From Euryodendron excelsum (taxonomy: Eukaryota > Streptophyta > Magnoliopsida > Ericales > Pentaphylacaceae), in contig CM065381.1 in assembly GCA_033060915.1 (NCBI GenBank), positions 3,180,001 through 3,244,000 on the forward strand: a stretch of 64,000 nt of DNA. The letters run 5' to 3'. Positions 26,802-35,509 of the stretch are shown here, in pieces; position 1 is the first letter of the stretch; the number at the start of each line of letters is the position of its first letter. Position numbers and translations under genes: made by a program. The notes under the pieces are model-generated. The model had not been told where the DNA came from. It did not search any database and saw only the letters and a list, made by a program, of their open reading frames with translations.

Positions 26802-26850
<49 letters not shown>

Positions 26851-26959
26851 TACTGGGGTTGATATTGAAGGCTTCAGAGAGGCAGAGCTGAGAAGAATCA
26901 GAGGTCATGTGGTGGTTGGAAAGAGAGAAGAAGCCAAGCCAGTTCTGAGAATAATCCAT
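23912..26959 (-). CDS. AIL5: AIL5/PLETHORA5-type AP2 transcription factor, complete, nine exons
   Basis: Nuclear DNA-binding regulator of the euANT (AINTEGUMENTA-like/PLETHORA) group, known to promote meristematic and organ-primordium growth. Coding exons (minus strand): 26854-26959, 26368-26704, 26207-26289, 25879-25887 (9 nt), 25576-25664, 25339-25412, 25185-25235, 24973-25049 and 23912-24549. All introns are GT-AG and phases match, giving 487 codons plus stop. Residues 6-14 hold the NWLGF..SLS motif, 59-69 [11 protein letters not shown] and 93-106 [16 protein letters not shown]2 repeat 1 spans about 141-208 and carries the euANT insertion ([14 protein letters not shown]). The linker is 209-233 and AP2 repeat 2 about 243-301. 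The tail ends [15 protein letters not shown]. These N-terminal and tail motifs match AIL5 rather than ANT, AIL6 or BBM, though naming is from memory. Start chosen because the NWL motif follows at once and a TATA box lies 200 bp upstream. Oddities: a doubled Phe in NWLGFF, and WGS where relatives have WGP. Slightly shorter than Arabidopsis AIL5 (about 555 aa). Confidence 0.95.
25537..25560. repeat. (GA)12 microsatellite in AIL5 intron 5
   Basis: On the gene strand this is a (CT)n tract starting about 15 bases after the GTGTGT donor of the exon ending at 25576. It is wholly intronic. Confidence 0.95.
25879..25887 (-). other. AIL5: 9-nt microexon of the AIL5-like gene
   Basis: Minus strand reads CAG|TTTATTTGG|GTAAGT. 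Added between exon 3 (ending in a lone G of a Val codon) and exon 5 (starting GT GGT TAT), it supplies exactly the Val-Tyr-Leu-Gly residues of the QVYLGGYD segment in AP2 repeat 1. Without it the repeat loses three core residues. A microexon encoding VYL at this place is a known trait of ANT-type AP2 genes. Confidence 0.92.
26807..26847. repeat. (GA)20 microsatellite in AIL5 intron 1
   Basis: On the gene strand, intron 1 opens GTAGCAT and goes straight into about 20 CT units, so the repeat begins seven bases inside the intron. Length change here could influence use of the donor site. It also offers GAGA-type binding sites. Confidence 0.95.
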
Positions 26960-27159
26960 GTCGTCGGTGAGCGTGAAAGAGATGAATTTCTTTGGGAAAC
27001 AGCGTAATTCTAGAGAGAGAGACAGAGAGAGGGGGGTGTTTGAACCGATGAAGAAAATGAAGGTAAATGTTATTGAAGAGGGGGTGGGGATTGACACAGA
27101 TATAGAGGTGAGGAGAGAGAGGAGTCGCACGAGCATCGAGGCTCTCTCTGTCTGTCTTT

Positions 27160-27167
27160 TTTATATA
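27160..27167 (-). promoter_or_regulatory. AIL5: TATA box of the AIL5-like gene
   Basis: Minus strand reads TATATAAA. It is followed by a CT-rich leader (GACAGACAGAGAG on the plus strand) of roughly 170-180 bases to the ATG at 26959. The spacing suits transcription starting near 27130. CT/GA-rich leaders are common in plant promoters. Confidence 0.7.
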
Positions 27168-27169
27168 AG

Positions 27170-29869
27170 TGGGATTAAAATGGACGTCGAATTTTATCAA
27201 CTCTCGTTATTAATTGTATATCTTGTGTGTACATTAATGCAGAAACAAGTGGAAGCCTTTTATGGGATGATTTGGCGGTCTCTCTCTCTATCTGTCTCTT
27301 GACCGAAGAAAGCAACATCAATCTGTAGAGAGAGAGGAGAAAAAAAATGGAATTTAGACAGAAGGAGGTGTTTATTTGTGGGGAAGCAAGAGGGAGAGAA
27401 AGGGAACACGATAACCCATAATGAACGAGTTCGAAATCATTTTACCTGGTCCCACTTTGGACACGTGTCATTCACTTATTTTTCTTTTCCGTTATTGGGC
27501 CTTACTTAAATAAAGAACTCGCGGCCTCTAGGTAGCATTTGTCCAAATAACTAATCTAATCCCAATTATTTTTTAAAAAAACAATAGATATTCAAATAGA
27601 TTATCCGAGAGAATTACCACATAGCACCAAACGTGAGTCCCATTGCACTTATGACAAAGTTGAAGTTGGAGTCTTATCACATGATAGCACTAAAAAGTAA
27701 ATTTAACATTATCAAATCATTAGAGATACTCAAACTCAAGTATTAAGTAAAAAAATTTAAATTTTTATTTATTAAGTCATCTAATTCCAAATAATGCAAT
27801 GCAACAAGAATGTAGTTATCAAAATGTGGTACCCAATCATGGTTCAACATTAGGTGTCGTTCAAATCGGACAATAAGTTAGTTTATTTTAGTAGCTCGTG
27901 GATTTTTGTTATTTATTTATTTTTTGTGTTTTTTGATAAAGAGTCTAAAAGACCATAAAAGAATTTAGTTGAAAATGACTAGTAAAGACAAAACAAAAGT
28001 TAAGTAAATAAGCTAGTTAAATAAGCACGAACATGGGCCAAAGAAGCACATTTGAGTATATCCATGTTTATGGTTTGGAATGATGGTATAGGCCTATAGG
28101 GCTGAGCTAAGAAAATAGGGTGAATTCTTGAAGCCTAGCCCAACTCACACGTTTTAAGAATATTGTAGGCCAGATTTTGAGCTAGGCCGAACTGGGCCCA
28201 ATGATCATCACTACATACAATTTATAGTTGTTTAGTTTTGGGAAAATTACCTATACTGTGGTTTAGGCTTGCCAAATTACTGTTAGCCTCAACTAACTGG
28301 GCAAGATGTTAACGGAGGAAATTAAAATGAAAAATTAAAACCTAATATTAACTAGGATAAATTACGGTCACCTCACAATAACATATAGTTGTCCTATGCT
28401 TTTCAATATACTATAGACATCCCTCCTAGTGTGGTTATCATTTTCGGATTTCCCAATCATTAGTCAACTGTTAAGTTCGGCGACAATTTTTTGCTAACAT
28501 CATTTTGTAAGTTTCCAAAATGCCAATTTTATCCTAAATAAGAGAAATAAAATTATGAGTTTAATTTTGATGGATCGTCAGTATAATGTATTTTTATACA
28601 ACTGAAACACCATATTGTGACACATCGTTCCTTGCCTGAATTGGTTAAACTCTTTTTATTGGATTTGGATTCTCTCTATTCCATTGACTGAGGTGTTGAC
28701 ACGTCAGCTAATATAAAAATGAAGGGTTCAAATGAGTTGATTTAAAATTTATTTAAAAATAAATAATTTTATAGTTATATATAAAAAGATAAATTTTAAT
28801 ATAAAACGATGTAATTTTAGTAAGACATGTGATAAGATTAAATTTAAGTCATTGATTATGTAATGAAGATCTCAATTCCAATTCTTGGAATTGAGAGAAT
28901 CCAAATCTCTTTCTATTTGTGTTAAATAATTGGTTTTCTAGAAACCTCAGCAGATAAGGAAAGTTGAAATTTTATTTTCATTTCCAAACTCTCTCTTCCA
29001 GTTTCTCTCTCTCTTGATTTTCTAATTTTTACAATCTATATCATGGAGCTATTGTAGTTGTGAAGGTTCCAATTGAGGCTGTATATGTTTATCAACATTA
29101 TTATGAACAGCCGAATTGGGACTAAAGATGACAATTTTAATGATTGAAAAAGAGTAATAGAAAAGACATGAAAAATTACTGTCTCGTTCCTTTGTCGACT
29201 TCCAGAAGAGACTCGACCATTAAAGAATTGCTGATTGTATGAACAACGCAAAATGAAAAGTTCATATTTGTTATATACATACATTAGCTCTTATTTTTGT
29301 TGGGTATTGGTGGTATTTTTTTTAATTTCTTGTTATTTGTAAATCTTATGAAGATCAGGGTTTTGTTTCCTCTTAACTACAATTTAGTGAAAAATTTCAA
29401 TGCCAAAGTTACCACTCACCCAGAGCTTCAACTTTGTTGGCTTTTGATGAAAGAGCCTATGATATGTGTAATACAAAATCAAAGATTCGGTTATTCAGTC
29501 ATTGGTGGATGAGCTTTATAATATGAGTTGTAAAAATTCAACAGAGAGCCGTGAGGGAATCTAGATGAAGGGTTTAGAATGGAAATAAATTTTCAACTTT
29601 CCTTATCTGTTGTGATTTTTAAAAAATCTAATTATTTAAAATAGATAAAAAGAGTTTAAGCAATATTAAAAAAAAATGATGTGTCCCAATTTGATGCTCT
29701 GCTTGTGTAAGAAAATAAAATGATGAAGAAATAAAGTTCAAAACTTAAAAATCTTGATGAATATCACTTTCTATGCCCAATCTTTATAATCTCTTGTGTG
29801 TCTTTTGTTTCTCTTGTATATCTCTGTTTATAGAGGAAGAGTAGTAGATTTTTTACAGCTTAAAATCAA
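27170..29869. other. Upstream region of the AIL5-like gene; no gene seen
   Basis: Contains GA-rich patches (27275-27410) and a CACGTG core at about 27463 (GGACACGTGTCA), plausibly part of the AIL5 promoter. From about 27.5 kb on it is AT-rich non-coding DNA with short open frames that lack recognisable protein features. Confidence 0.5.
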
Positions 29870-30420
29870 CTTCTAGCTGTTGGAGAGGTTTTAACACATT
29901 TCTTTCCATTTGAACAAACTTGCTGTCAGTCATGTAATTGAATTTTAGATTAGATTACTTCTGTTCCTTCTCGATTTTCATCTTGATAACATTCGAATTT
30001 AAAAATGTCTATAAGAGAAAAGTTGTAGACATGAAAGTCAGCTTTTCAAAACTTTAAGAATCAGGTCGATCCAATGGTCAGATCAAAAGTTATCATCAAA
30101 ATACTCAAATTGTTTTCCAGTTGGCATATTTAAATTTTTACAGAGTTGCCCTTACTTTCACCTCGATTTTCTTTATTATAACATTCGAATTTGAAAATAA
30201 TTATAAAATAGAAGTTGTAGTGATAGAAGTCATCTTTTTAGAACTGCACGAATCAATTCAATCCAATGGTCAGATCAAAATATATTATCAAAATACTCAA
30301 ACTATCTCCTAGCTGACATATTTGAATTTCTGCAGAGTTTTCTTCCTTTCCATCTCGATTTTCTCCCTCTATACGTCCGAATTTGAAATTGCTTATAAGA
30401 TAAAATATTGATAGTGTATC
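29870..30420. repeat. 192-bp tandem repeat, about 2.7 units
   Basis: CTCGATTTTC occurs at 29970, 30162 and 30354 (exactly 192 bp apart). Each is followed by an ATTCGAATTT/GTCCGAATTT block, AAAATN-TATAAGA-like text and GTTGTAG. CCAATGGTCAGATCAAAA, then CAAAATACTCAAA, recurs once per unit. The period suggests a nucleosome-length satellite-like array. The open frames crossing it are not conserved. Confidence 0.85.
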
Positions 30421-30429
30421 AAAATTAAA

Positions 30430-31750
30430 CTCTAAAATTATTTGGCACAATTAAATCTTAAAAGAAAACAAGTTAACTCATACTACACTCTTGTCCTCAT
30501 CCTCTCTTTGTTAAACCTTTCTTTTCTGGTCACACAAACACGTTCTTCCTCCTCTTTCCAAACCCCACCACCATTTCCCTAAATCGAATCCCATAATCAC
30601 ACAGTAACAAGATCAAACTTAGATTTCCCTAGACCCATTTCTGTCACCAATCTTAAGATTCCACTAAAGTCCATGCTCTGTTTAAGAATGTAGAGAAAGA
30701 GAGACGATATGCAATGTAACAAAATTAAAGCCCCATAATTAATCACAAAATCAAACCCTATATAGTGACCCACCGGCTATTTGCATCTATCACCATCACC
30801 ATTGCTGACAGCCACCAGCTTCACCCGATCAAACCCACTTCACAAAATCAAACCTTCAAACCCATTTCACGTGGGTAGTTGATGAGTTTTTCACATCACA
30901 ACTCAACCATATATAGCACCAGCCAACCCTTAACCATCGCACCACCCTTTCGTCGTTATGAATAAAAAAATGCAAATGCCCTCGCAGTATTTGCTTTCGT
31001 TGCCCAGCGTTTTGATTTGGGCTGAGGAGCAGAAATGGAGGGGGAAGAAGGGGCAGAAGAGGATCAGGTTATTTAGGGTGTGAGAGTGGTTTGGTAGTGG
31101 AGGGAAACAGAGGGAGGATGAGAAAGAGGCTGGTAGATTCAGTTTGCGTCCGGATTTTGTAGGAATGTGTGTATAATGGTGGAGGGTTTGGATTTGAATC
31201 AGCGTGGGTGTGGATGTGGGGATGACTGATTGGACAAAGAAATAAGGCATAAGACGTTGTGATGGTTAATTGGGTTAAAGAGAGAGAGGACCAATTGGGC
31301 GAGGGGGGGGGGGGGGGGGGGGGGGGGGGAGGAGAGGAAGAGATGTGGTACTGGAGTGGGTTGCATTTGTTTGGCAATAGTAGCAGTAGTGGCGTGGCGT
31401 GGGTGGGTTTGGGTTGGGTTGGCAGGATTGGGGTGGGTTGGGTTAGGTTGGTGGTGGTAACAGTGGTAGTGTGGGTGGCAGGAGGAGTGGTGGTGTCACG
31501 GGTTGGCTTGGTAAGCAGCGTGTGTGGGAGAGACTGAAATGGGTCGGGTCTGTTCGGGGATGGCGGCATACGGCCATGTGTTGGGTTGGTTTTGCGGTGA
31601 TTGCAAGAGGTGGTCGAGAGATACAATTGCCATGGACGCCGGTGAGTGGCGCTACCTCTTTTATCTCAGGCCTGCTGTTACCGGTAGAATCTGGCGCACT
31701 GGTTGTAATTAGCCAGTGAATATGGCGGAGGGATAGAAGAGAGATAATAC
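30430..31750. other. GC-richer unassigned patch
   Basis: This patch has far higher GC than its surroundings. The minus strand is C-rich with long Pro/Thr/Ser open frames (31069-31626), and the plus strand is G/T-rich. The frames look like products of simple (GGT/TGG)n sequence rather than a conserved protein. I cannot tell whether it is a relic of a gene's first exon, a CpG-rich transposon end, or a simple-sequence expansion. Confidence 0.35.
31303..31329 (+). repeat. Run of 27 consecutive G
   Basis: Twenty-seven uninterrupted guanines, followed by AGGAGAGG. The tract can form G-quadruplex structures and is prone to slippage. Exact length may also be affected by sequencing error. Confidence 0.9.
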
Positions 31751-32103
31751 TTTTTATAGGTTTTCTCTTATAATATAATGAAATAATAGAGGGTAAAAAT
31801 ATAAAAGCGTGATTTTCGTTAACAGCGTTTGTCGGAGAACAATGAGATGGGAGGTTAGTGACATTTCATAAATCTAAAGGGGTGTTCTGCTATTGTCAAA
31901 AACCTTCCATTCATTAAATCTTGCCACTCCATAATATAACCATTTTTTTCCTCGTCCTTCACGAAAATAGTACACAATTAAATTTTAGTTTCATTGGATC
32001 AGTACACTTTTTTTTTGGGCCAAGCATGGGTTATCCATAAATTATTCTCTAATGCACATATCAAGCATGGGTTTGTTTCTTTTATATACAAGAAAATCTA
32101 CTA

Positions 32104-32267
32104 ATGAGTAATTATATACAAACATAAAATTTATTATCAGAATGATGTGATTGAATGTGAGTCATTCACTTTAAAATAAAAAACTTATCTTAATGGCCCT
32201 TAATTACAAAAATGTCATTGCCACATCATTTTGAGAAATTTTTTATATAAGTTTTTCTATGTAACAC
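32104..32267. mobile_element. MITE copy, interrupted at its right edge by a hAT-like element
   Basis: AAATTTATTATCAGAATGATGTG near the left and, inverted, GCCACATCATTTTGAGAAATTTTTTATATAAG-type sequence at the right form the terminal inverted repeats of the MITE family described at 49012-49186. The interior shares AGTCATTCACTTTAAAA and TAATTACAA. Its right terminus abuts the element that starts at 32268. Confidence 0.6.
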
Positions 32268-32896
32268 CATAGGTATTAGAACAGAACTGGATCGGTTGGT
32301 TCAACTGATTGAACTAGGAGCCAGACCTTAAATCAGTCTGGTTCAACTAATCTATCTAAAATGCATATGAACCGGATTGAACCGAACAAATTAACCTGTT
32401 GGTAATTTGAAAAATCGATAAACTGATCGGTATTTAGATAACTATTTTCAAAGAAAGTCAAAATAGCATAAATTGTGCATGATTTAAAACCATGTTTTTT
32501 TTTTTTGGGTTCTATTGATGAAAAATTGAATAAAAAATAAAAAAATTTAAATTAAAACCACAAAATGGAAAAAGAAAAAAGAATAAAGAGGATGACACAA
32601 ACAAAAAGGATAAGGCAAACAATGCAAAATACTCGCTTTGTTACTTTACATTATTTTTTTATTTTAAATTTATATTTAAATATGTTTTTCAAATTATAAT
32701 TAGATATATCGATATGTGTGCTATAAAAATTGTAATTAAAATATATAAACTATAAACTAAACCAGAAATAGGAAAAATAAAGATGAGAAAGAGGAGGGTA
32801 TAGGTTGAAAAAAAAAACAAGGAAAAAAATAATGAACCTTATTTTCTTAAAAATATATATTATTATCAAGTTTTACTCTATTTCTTTTAAAAATAA

Positions 32897-34253
32897 TGTT
32901 AGGACTGTAATGGTGATTTCAAAGTTTTTAGACATTCCCCGTTTTGCATCCCCTTTCCTCACATCCTATGCTGACTTGCCTATTTATGATTTGGGTACGG
33001 CTATTCATGGTGATGACTTGGGTTAGCCACATCATTCCCCCATCATGGCTCATCGTTTCTTAACCATTCACTATAGGCTTCTCAATCTAATATGTGCCTA
33101 CAATCTAGATCCCAACAGCCACCGTTCAGAGTTAGGTATCTCTCAACTTCACTTAATTCATGCTATTGGCAATGGTGTGCTAGTAGATCTCTCTAAGTTT
33201 CCATTTGATACCATTGTTCGTGTCGGGTTGACCAATTTGTTTCATGGAGCTTTACCATATGGAGTGTTTATCACCTAGTTTCTCATTAGTCAAAAGAGTT
33301 CATATTCACCCGACCGCAGAAAAGAAGTCTCAAGGGCCAATCAACAAGCTCACCCTTTCCAAGAGTGTGTCTCATGTCCCGGCTCGACCTGGCATGGCTG
33401 CCCCGATGGATGTTGATATAGCAGATGAGGCCAAGGTAGGAGAGGATGTTGGTATTGAGAGTGAGTATGATATGGCTATTGAGGATCGTCTGTTTGAGAT
33501 GCTGACCTCCATGACATGCGTCATGTTTTTACTGAGCAATTTGAGGATCTTGGCTCTCGAATGGGGTGGATGGAGTTGTCTGTGACAGGCATGTCTACTG
33601 ATCTTGTTGCTATTTGGGCTCTGTTGTCGGGTCATCCCCCGGCCCCTCCATCCTAGTTCTCTGTTGGTTCCTATGTGTCAAAACAAAAGGGGCAGTATGG
33701 TTATGTTTGGAGGATAGCTATCATCAGCTACAACTAATGATTAGTCGCCGACTGATGGTGGTCATATCAGTCTGGGCCCATCATCAACTGGTGGGTCTCA
33801 ACTAAGGTGGCCACCATCAGTCGTGGCTGATGTTAACATTTTTCTTGTGTTTATGGTTTTTGAATTTTTGGATTTTGACATAATTGGTTTTTGAATTTTG
33901 ACATTAATGTTTATGCTCTTATGTTTTGGGATTTTGGCAATTTGGCTATAATGTTATGTTAATAACTATGATATGAATTGATGATGTTTTGAATTGTCAT
34001 ATGTTGAGGGGGAGTTGGTTTGAAATGAAGTGTTGAGTTTATTGAATTATGATATCTACCTGCTTTATACTCTCACTCGTTTAGTTCTCTTGCATGTCAC
34101 TTGGGTTTTGTTGTTAGTGTGGTGTGCAGGTAATTCAAGAAGGATCATTGAGTTTGTTTGACTTGTTGGTTATATGAGAGGGATTATATCCTAAGGGGGT
34201 AGTTGTATCTTGACTATCCTTTTAGTTTTTTTTTTTTTTGAAATGAAATCATC
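32897..34253 (+). pseudogene. Collapsed Ty1/copia (Sirevirus-like) interior with envelope-like remnant
   Basis: At 32897, TGTTAGGACTGTAATGG resembles the start of the 3' LTR (about 27 of 35 bases shared), suggesting a 35-bp stub of the 5' LTR. Then 33028-33290 and 33290-33585 encode broken pieces (frames ATG 33045 and 33244) such as LTIHYRLLNLICAYN and LFHGALPYGVFIT. These recall the envelope-like/plant transposon-protein domain found downstream of pol in Sireviruses (pattern LPYGM.lT). Gag, protease, integrase, reverse transcriptase and RNase H are absent. GGGGGAG-rich non-coding sequence follows (33660-34250). It is non-functional and only described here. Confidence 0.5.
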
Positions 34254-34265
34254 AAGGGGGAGATT
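34254..34265 (+). other. Polypurine tract of the copia element
   Basis: AAGGGGGAGATT lies directly before TATTAGGATTGCAATG, the LTR start. A purine run at this spot primes plus-strand DNA synthesis in LTR retrotransposons. A related GGGGGAG motif lies at about 34010. Confidence 0.65.
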
Positions 34266-35173
34266 ATTAGGATTGCAATGTCGATTTAAGTGTTTTTAGT
34301 GTAAGGGATGGGGATGGTGTAGTATATTCCTTGAGAAAATAGAGTTATAACATGTCAAAACAACTTAAGAAGGACAGCATCGCTCGAGCAAACCAAGATA
34401 CCGCTCGAGCAAATGGGCCAAGTTTTGAAGAATTGGAATTACAAAAAGCATTGCTCGAAGACCACTCTAAGTTTATTTGAGGGAAGTAGTATGGGTCAAC
34501 AAGAGAAATAATTCCAGAGAGCATCGCTTGAACATCGATCGAACTTTGTTCAAGCGAACTATCGCTCGAGCGATAGAACCTTCGTTCGAGTGATACTACA
34601 GGCTTGGCTTCGAATTAAAACACTCTCTCATCCGAGCTTGCTAGTTTATAAGGACTCTTTGGCCAAGTTTGTACAGCTAATCAGGAAATAGTTCCAGCCT
34701 ATTTTATTGGTGATTTTAAGGGGGCTATAAGAACACAAAAAGAAGTGAGAGAGAAGTAGAATTCTCAGACTGTGAAAAACATATAGAGAAGAAATACAGA
34801 AAGATCTAAAAAAGGTGAAGAATTGATTTTCTGAGATCAATAGTTTGCGAGCACCTTCACCGATGACATCAATATTAGAGATTGTCTTTGGAGGATTCTG
34901 AAGACGGAGAACACCGTGTTGATTTGATGTTGAAGCCAGAGTCCGGAGAGCAGACACTCAAAGAGTTGAGCAAGCAATCTTAGACTGGAGTTTGAACAAA
35001 TTTGAACAAAAATTGTGGAGTTCAATTGTTAGTAGTTGTAAGTTATGTTTGTGTAAACTGCTCTATTTTAGTGCTTGGTTTGCTGAACGTGATTTTTTTT
35101 CAAGTTTGAGTTTTCACTATATATTGTGTCTCTTTACTTTACTATTGTGTAATTAATTGCATTGCATATAACA
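34266..35173 (+). mobile_element. 3' LTR of the copia element
   Basis: Begins TATTAGGATTGCAATG (ancestral TGTTAGG) after the polypurine tract. It contains repeated CGCTCGAGC-type palindromes (34381, 34402, 34563, 34583), common in Sirevirus-type LTRs. The right border is uncertain: TATAACA near 35167-35173 is the best candidate end. The minus-strand frame at 34646-34957 is not a conserved protein. Confidence 0.5.
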
Positions 35174-35509
35174 TTCACATAGTTAAAGAGTTATGAGTAA
35201 ATCTACGTAATACTGTATTTCAAATAAAAATAGTCGTCAATATTAGTTTAAAATATATTAAATTGGAGAGAAAAATAAGCCCACTTGAATGTTTTAATAC
35301 TTATTTATTTTTATACTATTTCTTATCAAGTATTTATTTTTTATATTTATTTTGAGTTATTGTATGAAAGAAAGTATCATTTATACTATTGATAATTTTT
35401 TTAATAATTATTTTTATTATTTATTTATTGTATAACTGGTTGAACCGTTAAACTAGTACCATGATCGGTTCAATAACTGATATGATTCTAATAACTATGT
35501 ATAACACTC

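Larger units (their letters stand above)
32268..35499. mobile_element. hAT-like non-autonomous element carrying a nested Ty1/copia relic
   Basis: The left end reads CATAGGTATTAGAA. The right end, read on the minus strand, is CATAGTTATTAGAA. Both are followed by GGTTCAAC/GAACC-rich subterminal sequence. The flanking octamers are TGTAACAC (32260-32267) and TATAACAC (35500-35507), seven of eight identical, as for an 8-bp hAT target-site duplication. The interior outside the copia relic is AT-rich with no transposase frame. The ends were matched by eye; the superfamily call rests on the 8-bp duplication. Confidence 0.5.

Noticed and set aside
31069..31626. Long Pro/Thr/Ser-rich minus-strand frame, hydroxyproline-rich-like
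   Set aside because: It translates simple C/T-rich sequence and the poly(G) tract, lacks a recognisable domain or repeat unit of extensins, and overlaps open frames on the other strand.
33372..33635. Minus-strand frame across the copia envelope-like region
   Set aside because: Antisense shadow of the plus-strand envelope-like remnant.
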